DNA of 64,000 bases, from positions 310,001-374,000 of the forward strand of contig NZ_RCSU01000003.1 of the NCBI RefSeq assembly GCF_003991355.1, read 5' to 3'. Numbering within the stretch: position 1 is the first letter of the stretch; every line of letters begins with the position of its first letter. The DNA comes from Pseudoflavitalea rhizosphaerae. Lineage in GTDB: Bacteria; Bacteroidota; Bacteroidia; Chitinophagales; Chitinophagaceae. This document shows positions 42,407-50,649 of this stretch, one piece after another. The position numbers and the translations under genes are program-made. The notes beneath the pieces are model-generated. The model was not told where the DNA came from and made no database searches. It was given only the letters and a program-made list of their open reading frames with translations.

Positions 42407-43498
42407 TTATTGGTTCGGTTCGAAACTGATACCCAGTTTTGCGGCGAGCTGCTGCAGGTCTTCCGCAACCGGCTCCAGCAGGGGGATACCGTGTACCATC
42501 CTGCTTTGCTCCATCACACGCTCGGGATCGCCGGGCACCAGCACTTTCTCCTCCCCATCGATGGGTTTGGCGCTGCGGAAACGTTGCAGCCAGTTGTCCA
42601 TATTCTCTTTGAACGCTGATGCCGGCCTGAAAGCGTCCACACGCATGGCTCCGAAGAAATGCCCGATACCTTTACCGGGCATCGATTGCGGCATCGGCAC
42701 GTAAGCCGGGAATGGCGGCACCCAGGGGCCGTAATTGGCGCCACTCAACACTCCGCAGAATATATCCACTATCGCGCCCAGTGCATAACCTTTATGACTG
42801 CCATGCTCCCTGTCGCCACCCAGCGGAAGCAGCGCCCCGCCTGATTTCAGCGCATGTGCATTGGTAGTGGGTTGCCCGTTTGCATCCTGCACCCATCCCA
42901 ATGGTGTATCCAGGTTCTTGCGTTGCAGGATCTCCAGCTTGCCATTGGCAGCGGTAGTGGTAGCCAGGTCAGCTACGAAAGGCTGTTCCTTACCTGCGGG
43001 AATAGCTACGCATATCGGATTGGTGCCGAGTAATTTTTCAGAAGAGAAGGTAGGCGCCACCAATGGACTGGCATTGGTCATGGCGATACCGATCATATCA
43101 TGTTCCAGCGCCATCATTCCATGATAGCCTGCAATGCCGAAATGATTGCTGCCCTCCACACTCACCCATCCTGTTCCAACGTTCTTTGCTTTGTCGATGG
43201 CCACCTGCATGGCGTAGGGCGCCACCACCAGGCCCAGGCCGCTATCGCCATCCACCACCGCCGTGCTGGGCGTTTCATGAACGATGCGTATATCAGGCTT
43301 TGCATTCACCCGCTTCGCTTCCCATAAACGCACATAACCGGTAAGCCTGGCTACGCCGTGCGAATCCACGCCGCGCAGGTCTGCGCTCAGTAAAACTTTT
43401 GCAGCCGTTGCTGCATGTTCTCCGCTGCATCCGATCTGTTTGAAAACATTCTCCGTGAACTGAAGCAAGTGCTGGTATGAATAGGTCCTTTCTGCCAT
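42407..43498 (-). CDS. Type-2 malate/L-lactate dehydrogenase family oxidoreductase
   Basis: A 363-residue NAD(P)-dependent oxidoreductase of the Ldh_2 (YlbC/ComC) family, distinct from classical Rossmann malate dehydrogenases. Diagnostic phrases are LRGVDSHGVARLTGYVR near residue 50 (the His takes part in catalysis), VEGSNHFGIAGYHG near 118, GTNPICVAIPAG and GYALGAIVDIFCGVLSGA. Members reduce 2-oxoacids such as malate, ureidoglycolate or 2,3-diketogulonate; the substrate cannot be chosen here. It follows the TIM-barrel lipoprotein gene after a family 1 repeat. Confidence 0.93.
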   Translation of the reverse strand: MAERTYSYQHLLQFTENVFKQIGCSGEHAATAAKVLLSADLRGVDSHGVARLTGYVRLWEAKRVNAKPDIRIVHETPSTAVVDGDSGLGLVVAPYAMQVAIDKAKNVGTGWVSVEGSNHFGIAGYHGMMALEHDMIGIAMTNASPLVAPTFSSEKLLGTNPICVAIPAGKEQPFVADLATTTAANGKLEILQRKNLDTPLGWVQDANGQPTTNAHALKSGGALLPLGGDREHGSHKGYALGAIVDIFCGVLSGANYGPWVPPFPAYVPMPQSMPGKGIGHFFGAMRVDAFRPASAFKENMDNWLQRFRSAKPIDGEEKVLVPGDPERVMEQSRMVHGIPLLEPVAEDLQQLAAKLGISFEPNQ

Positions 43499-43561
43499 AG
43501 AAGAGATATTGGTAAAAAGAAGGGCAAGTTATTGATATTTGAGGAATCAGCACTACCGGGG

Positions 43562-43687
43562 AGCAGTCGCTCGCCTCTGGCGAGTGACCAATATTTGTTC
43601 GCCTCCGGCGAACCAACCGGGTGCTGCACCTGACTGGTCGCCGGAGGCGACAAAATATAAATCACTCGCCAGAGGCGAGCGATTGGC
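43562..43687 (-). repeat. Family 1 nested-hairpin repeat, copy 5 (inverted, enlarged loop)
   Basis: The outer arms match perfectly over the 21-bp core (arm core CTCGCCTCTGGCGAG, again private to this copy as a matched pair). The inner hairpins are in the reverse order, as in copy 4. The spacer between them is 23 bp (about 43612-43636) and not 6-8 bp; it contains GTGCTGCACCTGA, a 13-bp match to the start of family 2 copy A. It lies 6 bp after the stop of the TIM-barrel lipoprotein gene. Confidence 0.9.
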
Positions 43688-43693
43688 AACTCC

Positions 43694-44566
43694 CTACTTT
43701 AATTGTTTCACCTGCGTATGGAAGAAGTCTACTATTTCTTTTACGTCTTGCGTATTGTTCAGCCAGTTGCTCTCATGTTCGATGCTGAACATACCTTTGA
43801 AATTCTGGCGTTTGAACTCGGCAAACACTTCGGGGAATTTGATCACGCCCTTACCGGGAAGCGTATCCGCAGCTTTGGTATCATTGAAAGTAACGATGTC
43901 TTTCAGATGCGATCCAATCACGCGGCCTTCCAGTTTTTTCAGGCATTCCACCACATCCAGTCCATTCCGCGCCCAGTGGCCCACATCGGCGCAGGCATAT
44001 AAATTGGGATGTCCTTTCATTGCATTGATCACAGAATCCGGATGCGCATAGGCATTTGGGTAAGGGTGATCATGAATAGCAATAGGAATATTATAGGCAC
44101 CTGCAAGACTATCGGCAAGATGCAGGTGTTCTTTCTTCGGTTCTGAAGTAATGTATTGTACGCCCAGGTCTTTCGCCAGTTCGAATGTTTGTTTCCAATC
44201 CTCTTCGGATTGTGGCACCACTACTCCGAAAGCCACCATGGTAATGCCTTTGGCGGCCAGAATGGATTTCACTTTCTGACGGCCTTCTGCAGAGAGGCGG
44301 GTATTCAGCGTGTCTTTGGAATCTCCTCCGATGGGTTGCCCCAGGTAGGCTTCAATGAATTTGATACCAGCGCTGTCTGCTTTTTCAACAGCAGTGGTGA
44401 AAGGGAACAAATGGAATGTCCAGAACTGAACGCCCAGCTTCCATTGTGAGGTTACGGAATCAGTTGCATTCATAGTAGTGTCCGTTGTTTTGGCAGCCTG
44501 ATCGCCGCAATGAACAAACAGCATCATCAGTGAGGATACCGCAAGGGTAACAAACAATCTTTGCAT
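43694..44566 (-). CDS. Lipoprotein of the sugar phosphate isomerase/epimerase TIM-barrel family
   Basis: 290 residues with a lipoprotein signal (lipobox LFVHC, Cys20) followed by a xylose-isomerase-like TIM barrel. Barrel features: KLGVQFWTFHLFPF at the first strand, a Glu in IKFIEAYLG, the metal-type residues in AIHDHPYP, DVGHWARNGLD, GSHLKDI and MFSIEHESNW near the C-terminus. Such secreted members occur widely in Bacteroidota, often beside oxidoreductases acting on glycosides. The neighbouring type-2 dehydrogenase may belong to the same pathway. The substrate is unknown. Confidence 0.88.
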   Translation of the reverse strand: MQRLFVTLAVSSLMMLFVHCGDQAAKTTDTTMNATDSVTSQWKLGVQFWTFHLFPFTTAVEKADSAGIKFIEAYLGQPIGGDSKDTLNTRLSAEGRQKVKSILAAKGITMVAFGVVVPQSEEDWKQTFELAKDLGVQYITSEPKKEHLHLADSLAGAYNIPIAIHDHPYPNAYAHPDSVINAMKGHPNLYACADVGHWARNGLDVVECLKKLEGRVIGSHLKDIVTFNDTKAADTLPGKGVIKFPEVFAEFKRQNFKGMFSIEHESNWLNNTQDVKEIVDFFHTQVKQLK

Positions 44567-44650
44567 CGCTAAATCGGTTTAGTATGAAGTTGTTAAGATA
44601 CGTTGTTTTTACACATTTCCATGATGAATCTGAACCGTTACATTTGTATA

Positions 44651-45943
44651 ATGAAAATATGGGCAGTCATCATTCTATTGATCAGTGCCGCTGAAACTGT
44701 GGCGCAGCAAAGGCGTGAAGACATTTTCAGCAGCTTCGTCACTTACAATAAACGCATGATGTTCGATCATGAATTACGTCAGCGTGTAGTGGCCAATACT
44801 TTCGCTATGGAGCCCGACAGCCTCAATGAATACCGCTTCGAATCCGCCTGCAATGCCATTTCACAATACCAGCTTACCGGCGATTCTATTAAGGCAGGAT
44901 TGCAAAAATTATTCAACCGCTATCAAAAACTGGAATACGATACACGTCGCGCTTTGTTGGAAGCTGTCTATGCCGTTTACCCTGATGAATTCTTAACCGA
45001 AGTAAATGCAAGTTTATCCAATGCTGTTTTCCCCAAGCTATTTGCCATGAGCGCTGCTTATCTTTTCCGCCACAACAGCAGCATCAACAACGGTAATCTC
45101 ATCAAGATCTCGATGGTAGAACAGTTCCCTGGCTACGACACCATCCCTCTCCTTGTGGAGCTGGAAAAATACATCAACAACCATAAGCAGGAAGTAAGTA
45201 GTGCAACGCCTGACCTGGCATCCCTCTTCCAATACAACCGCCATGCGAAACGCAAAGTGATCTATTCGCTCCAACGCTGGAACCGCAATTACCCCGGCCT
45301 CGCCATTGTTCAATATGCAGATGGCCGTTTCGCCAAACATCCCGATGGGCGCCTGATGATCTTCGAGCAACTGGCCCGCTCTGCCTCCAACCTGCCTTAT
45401 TTCATCACCAATGGCAGCACGCCCCAGGGTGTATACAGCCTGCAGGGAGCAGCCGTTTCCAGGAATCAACTGATCGGCCCCACGCCCAACCTTCAGCTCA
45501 CGATGCCCTATGAAGGCAGCTGGCAGCAATACTTTCAAACACCCGACAGCATTCCCTGGGACAGCACCCGCAATGTAGAAGCCATGTACAACCAACTAAT
45601 GCCCACTAACTGGGCCGGCTATGCGCCCATGCAGGAAGCCCTCAACGCGGGAAAAATCGGACGTACGGAAATTATCGCCCACGGCACCACCATCAATCCC
45701 GAATACTTCAAAAACAAACCTTATTACCCGCTTACTCCCACCATGGGTTGCCTCTGCGCCAAAGAGCTCTGGAATATCAGAAACGGCCGTCTCCTCATCA
45801 GCGAGCAATTCAATCTTGTCAGCGCCTTTTCGGCTACTCCCGGCAGTAAGGGACTGCTCTTCGTCATCAACCTGAACAACCAGCAAAAGCCCGTCACCCG
45901 CGCCGACATCGAAATGATTGTAAAAAGATATGAAGCTGAGTAA
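44651..45943 (+). CDS. Secreted protein with L,D-transpeptidase-like C-terminal motif
   Basis: 430 residues from the ATG at 44651, which opens a signal peptide (MKIWAVIILLISAAETVAQ). The first 200 residues are helical and unrecognised. From about 240 the chain has YFITNGSTPQGVYSL, like the T-P-x-G-x-Y/F entry of YkuD domains, and then His344 in IIAHGTT and Cys367 in TPTMGCLCAKE. His...(S/T)xGC is the active-site pattern of L,D-transpeptidases, though the His-Cys spacing (23) is longer than usual and the residue before the Gly-Cys is Met. A peptidoglycan cross-linking or related cysteine transferase role is inferred, not proved. Confidence 0.6.
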   Translation: MKIWAVIILLISAAETVAQQRREDIFSSFVTYNKRMMFDHELRQRVVANTFAMEPDSLNEYRFESACNAISQYQLTGDSIKAGLQKLFNRYQKLEYDTRRALLEAVYAVYPDEFLTEVNASLSNAVFPKLFAMSAAYLFRHNSSINNGNLIKISMVEQFPGYDTIPLLVELEKYINNHKQEVSSATPDLASLFQYNRHAKRKVIYSLQRWNRNYPGLAIVQYADGRFAKHPDGRLMIFEQLARSASNLPYFITNGSTPQGVYSLQGAAVSRNQLIGPTPNLQLTMPYEGSWQQYFQTPDSIPWDSTRNVEAMYNQLMPTNWAGYAPMQEALNAGKIGRTEIIAHGTTINPEYFKNKPYYPLTPTMGCLCAKELWNIRNGRLLISEQFNLVSAFSATPGSKGLLFVINLNNQQKPVTRADIEMIVKRYEAE

Positions 45944-45984
45944 GAAACGCATTCCCACAAAGAACCGGGCCCAAATTTCCTCCG

Positions 45985-46184
45985 GCTCCTGCACATACTC
46001 TGTCGCACCTCCACTCCATCAAGCGAAGGATGTATTGAACAGCTGGCCTTGAAAACAAAAGCGACAATGCCCATCAGTATTACCACAGCTCAACCCAACC
46101 ATTCCACAGCTCAAATAGTTTCTCCCGCGCCGGTTTGTTTTCCAGCCAGCTTTCAATACCCCTGAGCGGAATACCCCTGAGCGA
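45985..46184 (+). repeat. Family 2 structured repeat, copy B, with terminal duplication
   Basis: Arms at 46032-46059 and 46134-46159 (GTATTGAA at the outer end, GAAAACAAA next to the loop) are complementary with few mismatches. The loop holds two CCACAGCTCAA blocks and TCTCCCGCGCCGG. The right end AATACCCCTGAGCGG (46155-46169) is repeated in tandem once more (46170-46184, 14 of 15 identical), a duplication the other copies lack. It lies 60 bp beyond the ssb stop and downstream of the ssb terminator, with the same polarity toward the gene as the other copies. Confidence 0.72.
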
Positions 46185-46190
46185 GTAAGC

Positions 46191-46220
46191 AAAAACCCCG
46201 GCTGCTTTCACAACCGGGGT
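46191..46220 (-). terminator. Rho-independent terminator after ssb
   Basis: On the minus strand ACCCCGGTTGTG-aaa-GCAGCCGGGGTTTTT forms a stem of six GC-rich pairs extended by further pairing, followed by five T residues. It starts 25 bp after the ssb stop. Confidence 0.88.
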
Positions 46221-46244
46221 CTATCAAAAATTAATTCCAATCAA

Positions 46245-46700
46245 TTAGAACGGTAAGTCATCATAGCTTTCATTGCCACCTGCTGCCGGAGCGCTGGCAG
46301 TCTGAGCAGGAGCTGCGTTGTAACCGCCGCCACTATTATAGCCGCTGTTACCTGCATTGTATCCGCCACTTTCACCGCCTTCAGAACGGCCACCAAGCAG
46401 TTGCACGCTCAGTACACGGAGCGTGAGTGAAGCGCCGGTTGTGCCATCATTCTTCGGGTACGTGCGTACTTCGGGAGTGCCTTCCACATACACCTGCGTG
46501 CCTTTGCGGAGATAAGGAGCGATGCCTGTGCGTTCTGTCCAGTAAGCACATTCCACCCAGATGGTTTTGTCTTTCTGGTTACCCTGGGCATCCTTGAATT
46601 TTTCTGTATGCGCTACGTTGAAGTTGATGACATTTTTTCCGTTCACTGTGTTCGTCACACAATCTTTTCCAAGATTGCCTATAACCTGAAGTTTAATCAT
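46245..46700 (-). CDS. ssb: Single-stranded DNA-binding protein
   Basis: A 151-residue SSB with an N-terminal OB fold (MIKLQVIGNLGKDC; NFNVAHTEKFKDAQGNQKDK; WVECAYWTER; GTQVYVEGTPEVRTY) over residues 1-103. It is followed by a Gly/Asn/Ser/Tyr-rich flexible linker with GGYNAGNSGYNSGGGYN and the acidic tip DDLPF, which recruits partner proteins of replication and repair. The length is normal. It forms a single-gene unit with its own terminator. Confidence 0.96.
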   Translation of the reverse strand: MIKLQVIGNLGKDCVTNTVNGKNVINFNVAHTEKFKDAQGNQKDKTIWVECAYWTERTGIAPYLRKGTQVYVEGTPEVRTYPKNDGTTGASLTLRVLSVQLLGGRSEGGESGGYNAGNSGYNSGGGYNAAPAQTASAPAAGGNESYDDLPF

Positions 46701-46798
46701 AATGATGAGTTTAGCTGCGTACTTAAATAGTTTCTATTAAAGCGGCAATTTACACCATCTCTCCTGTGCAGCAATACAGGTGAACGATGTGGGGAAAA

Positions 46799-49384
46799 CT
46801 ATTCGTTACGCGCAGCGGCTGCATCGATATTCCTTCCGAAGAAGATCGCATTCAGAAAGAGTTTGGTACCTCCCAGCCAGTAAGCCCTGAAAACAGGATT
46901 GTCTGCTATGGAGATGATCCTTCCGCTTCCCGATGCATTGACCAGTACCGCACCGGAGTTCTTCAAGAGCTCATAGTTCTCCCGTGTAATAAAGCCACTT
47001 TGCAATGGTTTGTTACCATATACGTAAGGAGTGGCATAAGGGTTCTTATTTCTTTCGGGAAAAACACCGTTACTCTTAAAAAGATCTACTGTCGGGTAGC
47101 GGTAACCGTAAGCAAGCGGATGACTGAGATCTACATTGGCCCTGAAGATGCCGCCAGCCATGCGTTGTGCGCCGGTACGGAATTCACGCTCTGCATAGGC
47201 GCCGCTTTTCAAGGTATCTTCTTTGGCCTTCTTGAAACTGACAGTGGTCAGTCCATTATTGGCCGCCCATTGTACTGCTTCTTCTGTAAGGATCAAAGTG
47301 CCGCCACCCTGCACCCAGCTTTTCAGTTTCTCTTTGTTGAGATCATTGTAATTGCCTGGCGGCATGATGATGGTATTGTATTTATTAAGATCGATGCGAT
47401 TGAACATTGGGATCTCCAGGTGAGTGGCAGGAATATTGAATCGCTGGTCCAGCAGGTGCCAGATCTCGCCGGCGTCAGTGGCGCTCACGCCGATGCCGGT
47501 GAGCATCGCGATGCGCGGCTGCGTTACAGGCGCCATCTTTCCACTTCCGAGATCGCTGCCGCTGATCACATTGCCGGTGTTCACGGCAGTGATATCGATA
47601 CCATTCCGTTCAGCCACAGACTTCATGATAGTGGCCAGTTGCTGAGATGTGATGCGTTGCAATCCCACCGGAACAATGATAGTTCCATAACGGAATTGCT
47701 TTGTCCCATTGCCCGTTTCTATCTCGAAATTGGTGGTGCTTACTTTGGTAAGGATGCCGGCTTCCTGCAGTTCATACAATGCGCGCGGCGCATAGAATCC
47801 GTCCCAGGGGAAGAGATAAGCATACTGACTGTTCCCTCCGACCACTGTCCCTTTCGGGGCTTCAGCAGTTGTGATGCGTGCGCCACGCTGTGCTGTTCCG
47901 GCCTTTGCCGCATCCAGCTCGGCATATGGCAGGCCAAATGCAAGCGGCATGGTCCAGGCCGTGATATCGTAAAATAGGCTATCCTTATACGTTAGTGTCT
48001 TATCGAAAATGCCATGGATCAGTCTTGTCTGTGGCTGATTGGCAGGCACCAGGTAAGCTTTCCCTTTTTCAAATTTGTAACCGTCTGCACTCATATCATT
48101 ATTCAGCGCATACACTTCGATCTGGTGACGCAGCAGCATCTCCGCAAAAATGGCGGAACGAGCCGGATCTTCCCCATCGCCAAAAACATATCCTTTCACC
48201 GGGGCAGTAGCCGCTTCTGCAACTGCGCTCTTATAGAAATCACGCTGATAGTCCAGGAATTCTTTTCGCAATGCCTTCGCTCCTTCCAATGTAGACAAAG
48301 TGGTCACAAACTGGTTGCGGATCGTGAAAGGAAACCGCAGCACACCATTGATGGTCTGCTGCGCATGTCCTCTTGAAGAACCTTGTTCAAACAGGATGCC
48401 GATACATCCCTGTACATCGGGATAGGTAGAGCCTTTGCCGTAATAGAAATCGTCATAGCTCTCTTTGGTGAAATACAAACTGCCGATCCTGTCGAGATAC
48501 GCTGCATGGTACTTGCCGAGTTTGGCAGTCAGTTCCTGGTTCTTTGCAGGCGTAAGCGGATTAACACGACTTGGAACGCCGGGTTGAAAAAAGAAAGAAG
48601 CATTGCTGCCCTGTTCATGATGATCAGTGAGAATGTTCGGCTTCCAGGCATGGAACCAGCTGAGTCGGTTCTGACTTTCCACGTGTACCGCCGGGAGCCA
48701 GTCGCGGTTCAGATCAAACCAATAATGATTGAACCTGCCGCCTGGCCAGACTTCATGAAACTCGCGGCTATTGGGGTCGGTAACGAGGTTTTTGCTTTTA
48801 TGCTGGTTCACCCAGGTGGAGAAACGTTGCAGTCCATCGGGATTGAAACTGGGATCGAAGAGCACTACCACATTGTCCAGCAACTCCTCCACTTTCGGTC
48901 CCTGACCGGCGGCGAGATAATAAGCGCTGAGTAACGAAGCGTTCGAGCCGCTGGGCTCATTGCCATGAATGGAATGGCCCACATACACAACAATCGGCAT
49001 ATCATTCGTGTTAAGAGAGGCCGACTTTGAAGGATCGGTCAGCTGAACGTGCTGCCGGCGGATCGCTTCCAGGTTGCGGTGGTTCTTTGGAGAAGTGATG
49101 ATGAGCAATACCTGCGGACGTTGTTCATAGCTGAAGCCCATGGTTTCCAGCTTGATGCGGTCCGGTGCAGCCGCGGCCAGCGCCTTCATATAATTTACGA
49201 GGCGATCATGGGTTACATGCCATTCGCCCGGTTCATGGAAAATAATGTCCTTCGGTTTGGGAATGGCAGGGTTATACTGCACAGAATCAGGAAGATAATA
49301 CGATAAGGTAATGTCCTGGGCCTGGCCGGCAAATGGCAAAAAGCCCAGCATTGCTATCATCCAAAAAGATAGTAATTTTCTCAT
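46799..49384 (-). CDS. M14-family zinc carboxypeptidase, large secreted form
   Basis: 861 residues from the ATG at 49384, which opens a signal peptide (MRKLLSFWMIAMLGFLPFAG). The peptidase domain lies at about residues 45-390: the zinc ligands HGNE in HSIHGNEPSGSNAS, a DLNRDW segment, and the third ligand region ILTDHHEQGSNASFFF. From about 400 a second part resembles a glutamine-amidotransferase-like or flavodoxin-like fold (RIAMLTGIGVSATDAGEIWHL in two parts; LKSWVQGGGTLILTEEAV). This two-part design is common in large Bacteroidota M14 proteins that probably degrade peptides in the periplasm. It is divergent from mnmA. Confidence 0.88.
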   Translation of the reverse strand: MRKLLSFWMIAMLGFLPFAGQAQDITLSYYLPDSVQYNPAIPKPKDIIFHEPGEWHVTHDRLVNYMKALAAAAPDRIKLETMGFSYEQRPQVLLIITSPKNHRNLEAIRRQHVQLTDPSKSASLNTNDMPIVVYVGHSIHGNEPSGSNASLLSAYYLAAGQGPKVEELLDNVVVLFDPSFNPDGLQRFSTWVNQHKSKNLVTDPNSREFHEVWPGGRFNHYWFDLNRDWLPAVHVESQNRLSWFHAWKPNILTDHHEQGSNASFFFQPGVPSRVNPLTPAKNQELTAKLGKYHAAYLDRIGSLYFTKESYDDFYYGKGSTYPDVQGCIGILFEQGSSRGHAQQTINGVLRFPFTIRNQFVTTLSTLEGAKALRKEFLDYQRDFYKSAVAEAATAPVKGYVFGDGEDPARSAIFAEMLLRHQIEVYALNNDMSADGYKFEKGKAYLVPANQPQTRLIHGIFDKTLTYKDSLFYDITAWTMPLAFGLPYAELDAAKAGTAQRGARITTAEAPKGTVVGGNSQYAYLFPWDGFYAPRALYELQEAGILTKVSTTNFEIETGNGTKQFRYGTIIVPVGLQRITSQQLATIMKSVAERNGIDITAVNTGNVISGSDLGSGKMAPVTQPRIAMLTGIGVSATDAGEIWHLLDQRFNIPATHLEIPMFNRIDLNKYNTIIMPPGNYNDLNKEKLKSWVQGGGTLILTEEAVQWAANNGLTTVSFKKAKEDTLKSGAYAEREFRTGAQRMAGGIFRANVDLSHPLAYGYRYPTVDLFKSNGVFPERNKNPYATPYVYGNKPLQSGFITRENYELLKNSGAVLVNASGSGRIISIADNPVFRAYWLGGTKLFLNAIFFGRNIDAAAARNE

Positions 49385-49453
49385 ATACAATGGTTTTGGG
49401 GAACTGTCCGGGGAAATTACATAAAAGTTACCAACCAGCTCCCCCGTCATTTG

Positions 49454-49461
49454 TATCTTTG
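49454..49461 (+). promoter_or_regulatory. Putative -7 box of mnmA
   Basis: TATCTTTG matches TAnnTTTG and lies 20 bp before the mnmA ATG. It also lies just outside the M14 gene start on the other strand, so the 97-bp gap carries two divergent promoters. Confidence 0.55.
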
Positions 49462-49481
49462 CACGTTCTATTTTAATAATT

Positions 49482-50588
49482 ATGAGCAGGAAAGGAAAAG
49501 TTCTGGTGGCCATGAGCGGCGGTATCGACAGTACCGTGGCTGCGCTCATGTTGCACCACGAGGGTTATGAAGTAGTAGGCATCACCATGAAAACATGGGA
49601 CTATGCCAGCAGCGGTGGTAATGGTAAAAAAGAAACCGGCTGTTGTAATCTCGACAGTTTCAATGATGCCCGTATGGCTGCGGTGCAACACGGCTTCCCG
49701 CATTTTGTGCTGGACATCCGCGAAGAATTCGGCGATTTTGTGATCGAGAATTTTGTGGATGAATACCTGTCCGGGCGCACACCCAACCCCTGTGTAATGT
49801 GCAATACCCATATCAAATGGCGCGCACTCCTGAAAAGGGCTGATGCCATGGATTGCGATTTCATTGCTACCGGTCACTACGGCGTGATCAACCAGCATAC
49901 CAATGGCCGCCACTATATCAGCAAAGGCGTTGACGATACAAAAGATCAAAGCTATGTGTTGTGGGGACTGCAGCAGGACCTGCTGAGCCGCACTCTCCTG
50001 CCGCTCGGCAAATACCACAAAACGGAGATCCGCCAGATGGCTCACGATTACGGATACCCGGAGCTGGCCAAAAAAGCGGAGAGCTACGAGATCTGTTTTG
50101 TTCCTGACAATGATTATCGCGGCTTCCTCAAACGCAGGGTAAACGGACTGGAAGAAAAAGTAGCGGGCGGTAATTTCGTAGATAAAGAAGGAAATATTCT
50201 CGGACAACATAAAGGCTATCCTTTCTATACCATCGGGCAAAGAAAAGGACTCGATGTTACTTTCGGTAAACCCATGTACGTAACCAATATCATCCCCGAA
50301 ACCAATACGGTGATGCTGGGCGAAGAAGATGATCTGAGCCGCCAGGAAATGATCGTGAGCAAGATCAACTGGCTCAAATACGATGGCGTTACCGACGGAA
50401 TGGAAGCCACTACGCGTATCCGGTACAAAGACCGTGGCACTACCTCCAACCTTTACACTCATGAAAATGGCGTGCTCGTTCGTTTTTATGAAGATGCCAA
50501 AGGTGTGGCTCCCGGACAAAGCGCTGTTTTCTACGAAGGTGATGATGTGATCGGTGGCGGCATCATCCAAAGAAGCCACCTGCTCTGA
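49482..50588 (+). CDS. mnmA: tRNA-specific 2-thiouridylase MnmA
   Basis: A 368-residue ATP-dependent enzyme that puts sulfur on U34 of tRNAs for Lys, Glu and Gln. The PP-loop SGGIDS is at residues 12-17. The two catalytic cysteines are Cys102 in TPNPCVMCNTH and Cys203 in SYEICFVPD. The FYTIGQRKGLDV segment opens the C-terminal domain. The length is standard and the gene is monocistronic. Confidence 0.97.
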   Translation: MSRKGKVLVAMSGGIDSTVAALMLHHEGYEVVGITMKTWDYASSGGNGKKETGCCNLDSFNDARMAAVQHGFPHFVLDIREEFGDFVIENFVDEYLSGRTPNPCVMCNTHIKWRALLKRADAMDCDFIATGHYGVINQHTNGRHYISKGVDDTKDQSYVLWGLQQDLLSRTLLPLGKYHKTEIRQMAHDYGYPELAKKAESYEICFVPDNDYRGFLKRRVNGLEEKVAGGNFVDKEGNILGQHKGYPFYTIGQRKGLDVTFGKPMYVTNIIPETNTVMLGEEDDLSRQEMIVSKINWLKYDGVTDGMEATTRIRYKDRGTTSNLYTHENGVLVRFYEDAKGVAPGQSAVFYEGDDVIGGGIIQRSHLL

Positions 50589-50649
50589 TCCAAAGCAATA
50601 ATTCCTACGTAAATACGTTGGATAGTTAACAGTAACTAACTGGTTTTGT

